Origin: Roseiterribacter gracilis
GTDB taxonomy: Bacteria > Pseudomonadota > Alphaproteobacteria > BOG-932 > Roseiterribacteraceae
Assembly (NCBI GenBank): GCA_018332375.1
Contig: BOPV01000001.1
Coordinates: 3,782,001-3,846,000, forward strand
Length of the DNA: 64,000 nt
Reading direction: 5' to 3'
The translations under genes were made by a program, and so were the position numbers. Below are positions 8,650 through 16,710 of this stretch, one piece after another. The notes beneath the pieces are model-generated. The model had not been told where the DNA came from, did no database searches, and was given only the letters and a program-made list of their open reading frames with translations. How positions within the stretch are numbered: the first letter of the stretch is position 1; every line of letters begins with the position of its first letter.

Positions 8650-9554
8650 TGGCTTCGCAGCATCGCTTCTTCAACAATTTCCGTCTGCTTCCCGCGACCT
8701 TGGTCGTGGTGATGATCGTGTTCGGCGTGCGCGTGTTTGACGCCGTTTCGTTGCTGCTCGGCGGCGATGCAGTGCCGGCAGTGCAGACGGCGCAAGCGCA
8801 GACCAAAGCGCCGCCCGCATCGGCCGTGCCGAAAACCGAAGCTGCTGCTGCCAAGCCGGGACAAACGGCTGAGCCGCCCGCATCGTTGCCGGCGCCGGGC
8901 GCTGGTGGTGCTGCAGCACCGGCAGTGCAGAACGCGGCTGCGACGGGCGCGGCACCGAAGCCGGGAGCGCCGGCGCCTGCCGCGGCCGGCGACGGTCGCC
9001 GTCCGGTTCCGGAAGGCAATCTGTCGACTGCGGAAGTCGAGCTTTTGCAAACGCTGGCGACGCGCCGCAACGAACTTGATCAGCGCGCGCAGCAGGTTGA
9101 ACAGCGCGAAGCGTTGCTGAAAGTCGGCGAAGACCGCGTCAACCAGAAGGTCGCCGAGCTGAATGCGCTGAAGCTGGACATCGAAAAGCTGCTCAGCATG
9201 CGCAAGTCGAAGGAAGAGGCCGAGCTGCAGAACCTCGTGAAGATTTACGAGGCGATGAAGCCGCGCGAAGCCGCGACCATCTTTGACGGTCTCGACATGC
9301 CGGTGCTGCTCGACGTGGTCGAGAAGATGAAGGATCAGAAGGTCGCGCCGATCTTTGCGCAGATGAAGCCGGAACGTTCGCGCGAAGTGACCGCGCGTCT
9401 GGCCGAACGCCGTAAATTGCCGCCGACCCCGCCCGCGAACGCGTTGCAGCCCGCTGCGTTGAGTGCGCCGATTCCGGCCCAAACGATGACGCCGCCGCCC
9501 GCGCAGGCGCAGCCGGCAGCGGCACCGAAGCCGGCTGCAAACAACAAGAAGTAA
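8649..9554 (+). CDS. MotE-like protein with MgtE-N-type domain
   Basis: A 301-aa protein with an N-terminal membrane helix (residues 13-36), a Pro/Ala-rich linker (about 40-118), a coiled coil (120-195) and an MgtE-N-like helical domain (about 196-260, including IYEAMKPREAATIFDGLDMP). It ends in a second Pro/Ala-rich tail. This is the architecture of MotE/FlbE-like motility proteins. In rhizobia MotE is a chaperone that stabilises periplasmic MotC. motC is not in this window, so the client here is unknown. The start overlaps the upstream stop by one base. Confidence 0.7.
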   Translation: MASQHRFFNNFRLLPATLVVVMIVFGVRVFDAVSLLLGGDAVPAVQTAQAQTKAPPASAVPKTEAAAAKPGQTAEPPASLPAPGAGGAAAPAVQNAAATGAAPKPGAPAPAAAGDGRRPVPEGNLSTAEVELLQTLATRRNELDQRAQQVEQREALLKVGEDRVNQKVAELNALKLDIEKLLSMRKSKEEAELQNLVKIYEAMKPREAATIFDGLDMPVLLDVVEKMKDQKVAPIFAQMKPERSREVTARLAERRKLPPTPPANALQPAALSAPIPAQTMTPPPAQAQPAAAPKPAANNKK

Positions 9555-9611
9555 GACGCGGCGCCGGGCGATGTCCGGCGACGCGGTTCAGGACGAAGGA
9601 ATACTGGTTCG

Positions 9612-9668
9612 ATGGCTGCTGATATGAGCAAGCGCGTCCTGAGCGCCAACAACTACGGTCAATCTTGA
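9612..9668 (+). pseudogene. Possible relic of a CheY start (18 codons)
   Basis: A tiny frame, MAADMSKRVLSANNYGQS followed by TGA, sits in the 125-bp gap between the motE-like gene and cheZ. Its pattern resembles the first 18 residues of CheY-type receivers, where a hydrophobic strand is followed by an acidic pair and an aromatic residue (VVDDY or VVDDF). Here the acidic pair reads NN. CheY commonly precedes cheZ. If this is a remnant, nearly all of the gene has been deleted. The comparison is from memory of the family and is short enough to be coincidence. Confidence 0.35.
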
Positions 9669-9679
9669 CGAGGTCCAAC

Positions 9680-10276
9680 GTGGGCGAGACCGACGCGCAA
9701 CGGCCGCTCACGCGGGACGAGATTGCGAACATCGTTCAAGACGTGCTGACGCACATGCACGGCGAAGAGACTGGCGGCGTCGGCAGTCTGTATCGCGAGC
9801 TGGGTGCGCTGGCGCTGTTCATTCGTCAGGCGCGCGATGACATCGCCGCGGTCCGCCCCGACGATATTCGCAGCACCGATATTCCGCGCGCGACCGACGA
9901 GCTGGATGCAGTCGTCGGCGCAACCGAAGCGGCGACCAACACGATTATGGATGCGGCTGAGAAGCTAACCGACATCGGTGGCGAAGTCGGCGGCGACGTG
10001 GAAACGCGCGTGACCGAAATCGTCGGACGTATCTACGAAGCTTGCAGCTTTCAGGACATTACCGGCCAACGCATCACCAAAGTCGTGAAGACGCTGAAAG
10101 TGATCGAAGGCAAAGTGGAACGGTTGCTGCGCGCCTTCGGCGACGAAGTTGCCGGATCGAGCGCCGAATTCGAACCAGCGCCGACGGGCGACGCGGCGCT
10201 GCTGAATGGGCCGCAATTGCCGGGCAAGGCGATGGACCAGGATGAGATTGATCGTTTGATGGCGGAGATGGGCTGA
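9680..10276 (+). CDS. cheZ: CheZ, CheY-phosphate phosphatase
   Basis: A 198-aa protein. The catalytic signature SFQDITGQRITKVVKTLKVI is present, with Asp126 and Gln130 in the DxxxQ arrangement that CheZ uses to dephosphorylate CheY. The rest of the core is a long helical hairpin. The C-terminal peptide MDQDEIDRLMAEMG would be the CheY-binding tail, and it closely resembles the FliM N-terminal peptide. The GTG at 9680 is chosen because GAGG precedes it by 6 bp; a TTG at 9665 is also in frame. The following gene starts 1 bp after the stop. Confidence 0.9.
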   Translation: MGETDAQRPLTRDEIANIVQDVLTHMHGEETGGVGSLYRELGALALFIRQARDDIAAVRPDDIRSTDIPRATDELDAVVGATEAATNTIMDAAEKLTDIGGEVGGDVETRVTEIVGRIYEACSFQDITGQRITKVVKTLKVIEGKVERLLRAFGDEVAGSSAEFEPAPTGDAALLNGPQLPGKAMDQDEIDRLMAEMG

Positions 10277-10277
10277 G

Positions 10278-13211
10278 ATGCAGCATCGTCCCGCAACCAT
10301 GCGCGGTCTGCGCGGCGCGACGGCGCTGGCGCTGATGTTCGCGTTGGCGCTGCCGACGCTCGCGCGTGCCGAAATTGGACCGCCGAGCGAAGCCGCCGCG
10401 TCCGAGCCTGAGCAAAAGCAGTCGACGCCGACCCAGTCGAAAAAGAAAACGCGCGACCAGCGTCGTCGCGAAGCCGCCGCGCCGAGCGAGTCCGAGGCAC
10501 CACCGCCGACGACAACGCGCAGCCCCACCCGCAGCAGCAGCAGCACCGCTCGCAGCAAACAGGCTGCGGTGCAGCCAGTGTCGGAAACGCCGCCGCCGCC
10601 GACGCGCAATACCAAGCCGACCAAAATCACGCCGCCGCCGGCACCAACGCCCGCGCCTGCCGTTGCGACCAAGCAAGCACCGACGCCGGCGCCCCTCGCA
10701 GCGTCGCAGCAGATGGCGCTGCAACAGCCGGTTGGGACTGTGCGCCCCGGCACCAAGGGTGCTGCCAACAGTGCGCGCCCGACTGGTCCGGCACCGCTGC
10801 CGACCGTTGCGCCCGCACCGCCGCCGGTTGCGGCGCCGGTTGCCGTAGCAAGCGGTCCCGTCGCACCGGCGACGCCCGAATACATCCTCAAAGTGACGCC
10901 GCTCGCAGCCAGCAACGCGGCTGTGTTCCGTCGTCCTGGCGCGTTGTGGGTCGTGGTAGATCAGCCGACGGCCGCCGCCGCGTTCGAAATTGGCGGACCG
11001 AAGAAAGCGCAAATGCAGGCGCCCAAGCGCACCGCATTGGGCGCGGCCACCGCGTTTCGCGTCGATCTGCCCGAAGGTCTGGTTCCGACCGTCACCAAGA
11101 CCGGTTTGACCTGGACCGTCACGCTGACGCCGCACGACGACCCCAATCCGGTCTCGCCCGATCCGCGCGTCGTGATGTTCGACAACAAGGCGCGTCTGCA
11201 AATTGAGGCACCGCGCGGCAGCACGCCGGTGACGCTCAACGATCCCGACACGGGCGATACGTTGCTCGTCGTGCCGATGCCGATCGAATCGAAAGGCTAT
11301 GACGGCGGCCGCGAATACGCCGAATTCGAATTGATTCCCGCCGCGCATGGCGTCGTCGTTCGTCCGATCTCGGACACGGTCGGCGTCACGACCGGCACCG
11401 ATGTCGTCGCGATCGATGCGCCCGGCGGTTTGAAATTGTCGTCGGTGCCGAATCTGAAAAGCCCGACGCAGCAAGTTTCGTCGGCCTTGAACGCCGAAAT
11501 GGGCCCGGTCCGTGTCTTCGACATGAGTGGCTGGCGCGGCACGGGCCCGAAGCGGCAGCTGGTGCTGCGCCGGCGTGAGCTGGAACAGCAGGCGACGTCG
11601 CGCAAAGAGCCGGTGCAACGCCTGCCGACCTATCTCGAATTGGCGCGCCTGCATCTGACCTATGCGTACGGCCCGGAGACGCTCGGCTATCTGACGCTTG
11701 CAGTGCAGGCAGAGCCCGGAATCGAAGCGAGCCCTGAATTTCGCCAGCTGCGTGGTGCCGCCTATGCGCTCACCGGCAATATCGACGGCACGCGCGACGA
11801 TCTCGGTCTGCCGCCGGTCTACGACCCGACTGACCTGTCGCTGTTCCGCGGCTATGCACTGGCGCGCAACGATCGCTGGGACGACGCATATCGCGCATTT
11901 CATTCCGGCCTTCCGTTGCTCGCGGCTTATCCTGACGAGCTGTTCCGCCCGCTTGCGCTGACGGCAATCGATGCAGCGACGCGCCAGGGCGACACCGGCA
12001 TGGCCAAAACGCTGCTGTCGAAACTGGAAGAGCGTGAATCGCTGCGCCGTCCGACACAGGCCGCCGCGTCGTATTTCCGCGGCCAGGTGCTGGCCAACGA
12101 AGGCGACGCGCAGGGCGCATCGGTGATGTTCCGCGCCGCCGCTTTGTCGCGCGATCAGTGGTTCCGTTCGCGCGGCGAGCTGGCCTTGGTCGAGCAGGGG
12201 CTTGCGGCCGGCACGATGGAAACCGCCGAAGCCTTGCCGCGTTTGGAGAAGCTGCGTCTGGCTTGGCGCGGCGACGATCTCGAAATTCGCGTGCTGACTT
12301 TGTTGGGCCAGCAGCGCGTTGCAGCCGGCCAGCCCGAAGACGGCCTGTCGGCGCTGAAGATCGCCGCCGCGATCACCAACGAGACGCCCAAGGGCGAAGA
12401 AATCAAACAGTCGATGACGCGTATCTTCGACGATTTGTTCGAAGCCAACGGCGCCGACAAGCTGACGCCGCTGCGCGCGCTGGCGATCTTCCAGGACTAT
12501 CGCGATCTGTCACCGCAAGTCGCGAAGCAGGATGCGGTGATCGAGCGTCTGGCCGATCGCATGGTGCAGATCGATTTGCTGGATCAGGCCGCCGATCTGT
12601 TGGCCAAGCAGGTCGCAATCAAGACCGAAGCTGCGGACAAAGCCCGTCTTGGCGCACGCATCGCCGGCATTCGCCTGAACGATTCCAAACCGGACCTTGC
12701 CATTCAGGCGCTGGATCAAAGCAACGGCGACAAGCTGGCGCCTGAATTGACCGGCGAACGTCGACTGCTGCGCGCACGCGCAATGTCGAAGCTGGGCAAG
12801 ACCGACGAAGCAACTGCGTTGATCAAGGACGACACGTCGTCGGCCGCCGATCAGCTGCGCGTTGACATTGCGTGGCAGGCACGCCGCTGGAAAGCCGCGT
12901 CGGACGCGCTGGCGCGGCTCGCCGGTCCGCCGCCGGCGGATGGTGGACGGATCGACGACAACAAAGCGCGTCTGGTGTTGAACCGCGCCGTCGCGCTTGC
13001 GCTGGCCGAAGATCAAAACGCGCTGCAGCAGCTACGCCAGGTCTGGTGGCCGTTCATGCGCGACAGCAAAGACGGCGAGCTATTCCAGGTGCTGACTCGC
13101 AGCGCTGCCGAAGGCGGGCTCGATCTGGAAACGATCCGGGCGCAGGTCGCCGAGATCGACATGTTCAAAGGCTTCCTCGCCGCCTATCGCAAGCCGCCCG
13201 GCGGCGCATGA
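10278..13211 (+). CDS. Large exported TPR-like protein of the flagellar operon
   Basis: A 977-aa protein with a signal peptide (cleavage near ARA, residues 29-31) and a low-complexity region rich in Pro, Ala, Thr and Ser at about 35-200. A beta-rich middle part follows (200-420), then a long alpha-helical region (about 440-970) with TPR-like spacing of Ala/Leu-rich helices. It is probably periplasmic or outer-membrane associated. It starts directly after cheZ and ends 4 bp into the GNAT gene, so it belongs to the flagellar operon. I do not recognise a named family. A scaffold role around the motor is only a guess from context. Confidence 0.7.
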   Translation: MQHRPATMRGLRGATALALMFALALPTLARAEIGPPSEAAASEPEQKQSTPTQSKKKTRDQRRREAAAPSESEAPPPTTTRSPTRSSSSTARSKQAAVQPVSETPPPPTRNTKPTKITPPPAPTPAPAVATKQAPTPAPLAASQQMALQQPVGTVRPGTKGAANSARPTGPAPLPTVAPAPPPVAAPVAVASGPVAPATPEYILKVTPLAASNAAVFRRPGALWVVVDQPTAAAAFEIGGPKKAQMQAPKRTALGAATAFRVDLPEGLVPTVTKTGLTWTVTLTPHDDPNPVSPDPRVVMFDNKARLQIEAPRGSTPVTLNDPDTGDTLLVVPMPIESKGYDGGREYAEFELIPAAHGVVVRPISDTVGVTTGTDVVAIDAPGGLKLSSVPNLKSPTQQVSSALNAEMGPVRVFDMSGWRGTGPKRQLVLRRRELEQQATSRKEPVQRLPTYLELARLHLTYAYGPETLGYLTLAVQAEPGIEASPEFRQLRGAAYALTGNIDGTRDDLGLPPVYDPTDLSLFRGYALARNDRWDDAYRAFHSGLPLLAAYPDELFRPLALTAIDAATRQGDTGMAKTLLSKLEERESLRRPTQAAASYFRGQVLANEGDAQGASVMFRAAALSRDQWFRSRGELALVEQGLAAGTMETAEALPRLEKLRLAWRGDDLEIRVLTLLGQQRVAAGQPEDGLSALKIAAAITNETPKGEEIKQSMTRIFDDLFEANGADKLTPLRALAIFQDYRDLSPQVAKQDAVIERLADRMVQIDLLDQAADLLAKQVAIKTEAADKARLGARIAGIRLNDSKPDLAIQALDQSNGDKLAPELTGERRLLRARAMSKLGKTDEATALIKDDTSSAADQLRVDIAWQARRWKAASDALARLAGPPPADGGRIDDNKARLVLNRAVALALAEDQNALQQLRQVWWPFMRDSKDGELFQVLTRSAAEGGLDLETIRAQVAEIDMFKGFLAAYRKPPGGA

Positions 13212-13708
13212 TCCGAACCGAACGACTGCTGCTCCGCCCGTACGAACCGGCGGATGCGGAGTCGCTTGTGCAATTGCTCAACGACTTTGAAGTCGCGCGG
13301 TGGCTGGCGCGCGTGCCGCATCCCTATTCGCGGGCTGACGCAGAGTCATTTCTGGATATCAGCAAGACCGACGAGCGGCGCGCGTTCGCGATCACCTGCG
13401 ATGGCACGCTGGTCGGTGGTATCGGGCTTGGACGACGGGCCGATGCGGCGGTCGAACTCGGCTACTGGATTGGCCGCCCCTTTCATCGCCGCGGCTATGC
13501 CGAAGAAGCGGCGCGGGCGCTGCTAAAATTTGCGTTCGAAACGTTGGGCGAGACGCGTGTGGTCGTGTCGGCTTTGCCCGACAACGCAGCCAGCCTGGCG
13601 TTGATTGCGAAGCTTGGGTTTCGCGCGCTTGGGCTGCAAACGTTTTACGTCAAACCGCTACGGCCCTGGCCGGCCGAGATCCCACATTTCGAGCTCAAAA
13701 GCCGCTAG
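13208..13708 (+). CDS. GNAT-family N-acetyltransferase (RimJ/RimL-like)
   Basis: A 166-aa protein that starts MIRTERLLLRPYEPADAESL, the standard opening of the RimJ/RimL-type acetyltransferases. The acetyl-CoA loop region reads IGRPFHRRGYAEEAARALLK, and a typical C-terminal strand VSALPDNAASLALIAKLGF follows. These enzymes use acetyl-CoA to acetylate an amino group on a protein N-terminus or small molecule. The start overlaps the upstream stop (ATGA). The stop overlaps the convergent fliP stop by 4 bp. Being last in a flagellar operon suggests a protein substrate there, but nothing in the sequence proves this. Confidence 0.85.
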   Translation: MIRTERLLLRPYEPADAESLVQLLNDFEVARWLARVPHPYSRADAESFLDISKTDERRAFAITCDGTLVGGIGLGRRADAAVELGYWIGRPFHRRGYAEEAARALLKFAFETLGETRVVVSALPDNAASLALIAKLGFRALGLQTFYVKPLRPWPAEIPHFELKSR

Positions 13709-14472
13709 CCGCCTGCGATTCCGCCGTAGCTGCGGATCAAGCTGCCGGCGATCAGGTACCAGCCGTCGACCAGCACGAAGAAGATGATCTTGAACGGCAG
13801 CGACACGGTGATCGGTGGCAGCATCATCATGCCCATCGACATCAGGATCGACGCGACGACCATGTCGATGATCAAGAACGGAATGAATAGAAGAAAGCCG
13901 ATTTCAAACGCGCGCCGCAGCTCGCTGATGATGAAGCTCGGGACGATGATCTGAATCGGCACATCGGCGGGCGTTGCGAACGGACCGGCCTTGGCGACGT
14001 CGGCGAACAGTTGAATGTCCTGCCGCCGCGTATGCTGCAGCATGAATTGCTTGAACGGTGTGATCGCTTTGTCGAACGCCTCGGTCTCGTCGATCCGCTC
14101 GTCGAGCAGCGGGCGGATGCCTTCCTCGTACGATTTGTTCAGCACCGGCGCCATGATGAAGCCGGTCAGGAACAAGGCCAGCGAAAGCATCACGACGTTC
14201 GGCGGCGTCGTCTGAATGCCGATCGCGCTGCGCAGCATGGACAGCACGACCACGATGCGCGTGAACGACGTCATCATGATCAGGATGGCGGGCGCGATCG
14301 ACAGGACGGTCATCAGCCCGACAAGCTGCACGACGCGGCCGGCAAGCGTGCCGGTGCCTTGACCGCCAGCGTCGAGCGTCAGGCGCTGCGCCATCGCTGG
14401 ATCGGCAAAGGCCAACATCAGGGTGAACGCACCGCCCAACAGCGCGGCAAACAGAATCGAACGACGTGTCAC
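13705..14472 (-). CDS. fliP: FliP, flagellar export gate protein
   Basis: A 255-aa inner-membrane protein with an N-terminal cleavable signal (ending near AMA, residues 26-28). Four membrane segments fit the FliP family. Signature stretches are ILIMMTSFTRIVVVLSMLR, RSAIGIQTTPPNVVMLSLAL and FIISELRRAFEIGFLLFIPF. FliP forms the export gate core with FliQ and FliR, whose genes lie at 16.7-17.8 kb. The start overlaps fliO by 4 bp. This is the last gene of the minus-strand cluster fhlB - unknown - fliO - fliP. Confidence 0.97.
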   Translation of the reverse strand: MTRRSILFAALLGGAFTLMLAFADPAMAQRLTLDAGGQGTGTLAGRVVQLVGLMTVLSIAPAILIMMTSFTRIVVVLSMLRSAIGIQTTPPNVVMLSLALFLTGFIMAPVLNKSYEEGIRPLLDERIDETEAFDKAITPFKQFMLQHTRRQDIQLFADVAKAGPFATPADVPIQIIVPSFIISELRRAFEIGFLLFIPFLIIDMVVASILMSMGMMMLPPITVSLPFKIIFFVLVDGWYLIAGSLIRSYGGIAGG

Positions 14473-14786
14473 GCGGTTTCTGGCCCGATCTCGAAGTCTT
14501 GGTCCGGCAATTCAAAGCGGGCGCTGCCGATGTCGCGTTCGACAACGATCGCTTCGTTCAGGCCGAGCAGTAGCAGATGTTCGGTTTCGTCGCGCCGGAC
14601 CAGCACCAGGCGGCGGCGTGCATCGAGCGTCAGAACTTCGACGAGCTGCAGGCGGCGGACGCGTCCCGCCGGCGTCACCAGCGGACCTGCCAGCCCGAAG
14701 CGCCGAACCAGCCAGGCCAGGCCGACGATCAGCCCCAGCACCAGGATCAGCGCCAATATATAAGAGACGTAGCCGCTCGCGCTCAT
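14469..14786 (-). CDS. fliO: FliO, flagellar export-apparatus assembly protein
   Basis: A 105-aa protein with one N-terminal membrane helix (residues 7-29) and a short cytoplasmic beta-rich domain (RVRRLQLVEVLTLDARRRLV, then HLLLLGLNEAIVVER). This matches the compact FliO layout. FliO helps assemble and stabilise FliP in the export gate. It overlaps both neighbours by 4 bp, fliP downstream and the 82-aa unknown protein upstream. Sequence conservation in FliO is low, so position next to fliP carries part of the weight. Confidence 0.88.
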   Translation of the reverse strand: MSASGYVSYILALILVLGLIVGLAWLVRRFGLAGPLVTPAGRVRRLQLVEVLTLDARRRLVLVRRDETEHLLLLGLNEAIVVERDIGSARFELPDQDFEIGPETA

Positions 14787-15031
14787 CGCTGGGCTGCCCG
14801 CATGTCCGCGGCCAGCCCGTCGAACGAGGCGACCAGCGCTTCAAGCTTGGCGACATAGACCGGACGATGCTCACGCGGGGCATCGGTCAGGGCGCGGCAA
14901 ATCTGTTCGACCTCGACGTCGAGCCCGGTCAGGTCGACCAGCGCGCCGGCCGCATAGGCCCGACGGGTGGCATCGACCAGGTCGATCAGGGCATCGAGCG
15001 TGGCGGCCGGATCATCGTCGTCATTCATCAC
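14783..15031 (-). CDS. Unknown small acidic protein between fhlB and fliO
   Basis: An 82-aa, helical, acidic protein with no membrane segment or cysteine pair motif. It begins MMNDDDDPAATLDALIDLVD and has a second helix region around residues 60-80. It overlaps both neighbours by 4 bp (fhlB stop and fliO start), which argues strongly that it is a real, coupled gene. Its size and predicted helices would suit an export chaperone or adaptor of the FliT/FliS kind, but I see no sequence match that allows that call. Confidence 0.7.
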   Translation of the reverse strand: MMNDDDDPAATLDALIDLVDATRRAYAAGALVDLTGLDVEVEQICRALTDAPREHRPVYVAKLEALVASFDGLAADMRAAQR

Positions 15032-15327
15032 TTCGGTCCGCCGGAACGCAGCCTGCCGTTGGTGCGGTAGATGTAATTGAGGATTTCGGCGACCGCGAGC
15101 AGCGCTTCGGTCGGGATGTCACTGTCGATCTCGACCTTGGACAGAAGCTCGGCCAGGTCGCGGTCTTCGCGGACCTTGATGCCACTGGCGAAGGCGATTT
15201 CCAGAATCTTGTCAGCCAAGGTGCCGCGGCCCGACGCGACGACCCGCGGCAACCGGTCGCCGCCCAGCTCGTAGCTGAGCGCTACGGCGGTTTTGCGCTT
15301 TTCGTCGGAACCCGAGGATGGAGACAC
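15028..15327 (-). CDS. FhlB, cytoplasmic FlhB C-terminal-domain paralogue
   Basis: A 99-aa protein resembling only the C-terminal cytoplasmic part of FlhB. Residues 12-40 (AVALSYELGGDRLPRVVASG) align with the segment after the NPTH cleavage site of FlhB, which reads HFAVALQYDPEK...PVVVAKG here. The NPTH motif itself is absent, and there are no membrane helices. FhlB-type paralogues can act with the flagellar export gate in substrate-specificity switching. The real flhB lies at 17775-18848. First gene of the minus-strand cluster, divergent from flgB. Confidence 0.85.
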   Translation of the reverse strand: MSPSSGSDEKRKTAVALSYELGGDRLPRVVASGRGTLADKILEIAFASGIKVREDRDLAELLSKVEIDSDIPTEALLAVAEILNYIYRTNGRLRSGGPK

Positions 15328-15378
15328 GGAGGCTGGCGGTCCGGCGACTGGAGGTGCCGGATCAGACGCGAGCCGGCT

Positions 15379-15426
15379 TTAAGCCTTGGTAAACCGAGAC
15401 TCGCCCGCGCGTAAGCCTTCCTTAAG
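15379..15426 (+). promoter_or_regulatory. Two tandem CtrA-like boxes upstream of flgB
   Basis: Box 1, TTAAGCCTTGGTAAAC at 15379-15394, and box 2, GTAAGCCTTCCTTAAG at 15411-15426, each match the CtrA consensus TTAA-N7-TTAA with one mismatch in one half. They share the core TAAGCCTT and start 32 bp apart, about three helical turns. They lie 89-136 bp before the flgB ATG and in the divergent region with fhlB, so either operon could be the target. CtrA control of early flagellar genes is established in Caulobacter; its action here is inferred. Confidence 0.5.
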
Positions 15427-15514
15427 CGCCCTTTGGCCAGTATCTTGGCGCGCAACGCAGACCGCGGGCGGCACATGCCAGGCCCCAGGAACTTCCAGGG
15501 CGGACCCCAGGGAC

Positions 15515-15922
15515 ATGGACCTTTCGAACCTCGACTTGTTCAAAGCGATCGGCCGCAAAATGGGCTGGTTGACTCAGCGCGAGAACGTCATCGCGCAGAA
15601 CATCGCCAACACCGACACGCCCGGGTTTCGCGCCCTCGATATCGCGCCGCTGACCTTCAAGGACACGCTGAGCGCGAAGCTGCAGCCGACTACGACCAGC
15701 GCCAAGCATTTGGTGTCAGCGTCGAGCGGCAAGGCTGGCGACTCCAAGGTCTCCGCCGAAAAGAAGCCGTGGGAAATTTCGCCGTCGAACAACGGCGTGG
15801 TGGTTGAAGAGCAGATGATGAAGTCGGCCAACACAGCGTCCGACTATCAGCTGATGCTCAACCTCTACAAAAAGAACGTCACGATGCTGCGGACCGCGCT
15901 TGGCCGCGGCGGCGGCGTTTGA
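15515..15922 (+). CDS. flgB: FlgB, proximal rod protein
   Basis: A 135-aa rod subunit. The N-terminus MDLSNLDLFKAIGRKMGWLT and the signature QNIANTDTPGFRALDIAP are diagnostic. The C-terminal helix ANTASDYQLMLNLYKKNVTM carries the axial-protein coiled-coil motif. The ATG at 15515 gives the normal FlgB length; upstream codons in the frame are unlike rod proteins. It leads the operon flgB-flgC-fliE-fliQ-fliR-flhB. Confidence 0.96.
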   Translation: MDLSNLDLFKAIGRKMGWLTQRENVIAQNIANTDTPGFRALDIAPLTFKDTLSAKLQPTTTSAKHLVSASSGKAGDSKVSAEKKPWEISPSNNGVVVEEQMMKSANTASDYQLMLNLYKKNVTMLRTALGRGGGV

Positions 15923-15933
15923 GCAGGCACATT

Positions 15934-16344
15934 ATGGATGAACTGACCAAGACGGCTGATATCGCAGCCTCGGGCATGAAGGCACAGAGCCTTCGTATCC
16001 GCGTCATTTCCGAAAACATGGCGAACGCCGGCACGACCGCGACGACGCCGAACGATCAGCCCTACCGGCGCAAGCTCGTCACCTTCAAGGCCGAGCTCGA
16101 TCGTGCCACCGGCGCGCACAAAGTTGCGATCAACCGGGTCGGCAACGACAAGAGCGAACTGCCAAAGAAATTCGACCCCGGTCATCCGGCTGCTGATGCC
16201 AACGGGTATGTCGCGTCGACCAACGTCAATTCGTTGATCGAAGTGATGGATATGCGCGAAGCCCAGCGCAGCTACGAAGCCAATATCGGTGTCCTGACGA
16301 CGTCGCAGGGCATGCTCTCCCGCACAATCGACCTGCTGCGCTAG
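15934..16344 (+). CDS. flgC: FlgC, proximal rod protein
   Basis: A 136-aa rod subunit. Diagnostic segments are IAASGMKAQSLRIRVISENM near the N-terminus and TNVNSLIEVMDMREAQRSYE near the C-terminus. The first residues MDELTKTADIAASG fit FlgC. The ATG at 15934 is preceded by GCAGG, while a TTG overlapping the flgB stop would add five residues without a ribosome site. The gene is 11 bp after flgB and 14 bp before fliE. Confidence 0.96.
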   Translation: MDELTKTADIAASGMKAQSLRIRVISENMANAGTTATTPNDQPYRRKLVTFKAELDRATGAHKVAINRVGNDKSELPKKFDPGHPAADANGYVASTNVNSLIEVMDMREAQRSYEANIGVLTTSQGMLSRTIDLLR

Positions 16345-16358
16345 GAGCGCGCCGTCAC

Positions 16359-16670
16359 ATGAATATGAACGCAGCGATTTCGGCCTACAAAGCCGCGCAG
16401 GGTGGTGTCTCGCCGGGTACCGGCATGGCCGCGCGCGAGACCGAAAGCACCGGCCCGTCCTTTGGCAGCCTGGTCAAAGAAGCGGTCCAGCAGGCGATCG
16501 CGACCCAGAAACACAGCGCGCAGGTCAGCGACGCCGCCGTCAAAGGCAAGGCCGACATGACCGACGTCGTGCTGGCGGTGAACAACGCCGAGACCACGCT
16601 GCAGAGCGTTGTCGCGGTGCGCGACAAGGTCGTGGCGGCCTACCAGGAAATCATGCGCATGCCGATCTGA
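16359..16670 (+). CDS. fliE: FliE, MS-ring to rod adaptor
   Basis: A 103-aa protein with the FliE C-terminal signature: NNAETTLQSVVAVRDKVVAA then YQEIMRMPI. It connects the MS ring to the proximal rod and is among the first export substrates. Its place between flgC and fliQ is the usual one. AGGAGC precedes the ATG by about 8 bp. Confidence 0.95.
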   Translation: MNMNAAISAYKAAQGGVSPGTGMAARETESTGPSFGSLVKEAVQQAIATQKHSAQVSDAAVKGKADMTDVVLAVNNAETTLQSVVAVRDKVVAAYQEIMRMPI

Positions 16671-16710
16671 TCGGCAGCGTCTCGCATATTCCACTTCTGA
16701 CGATTCGCTC

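Noticed and set aside
10074..11903. Long minus-strand frame opposite cheZ and the exported TPR-like gene
   Set aside because: Arg-rich translation without domains; the opposite strand has coherent genes with operon overlaps.
15434..15448. Sigma-54-like sequence TGGCCAGTATCTTGG before flgB
   Set aside because: Spacing fits, but the invariant GC of the -12 box is GG. Too weak to call.
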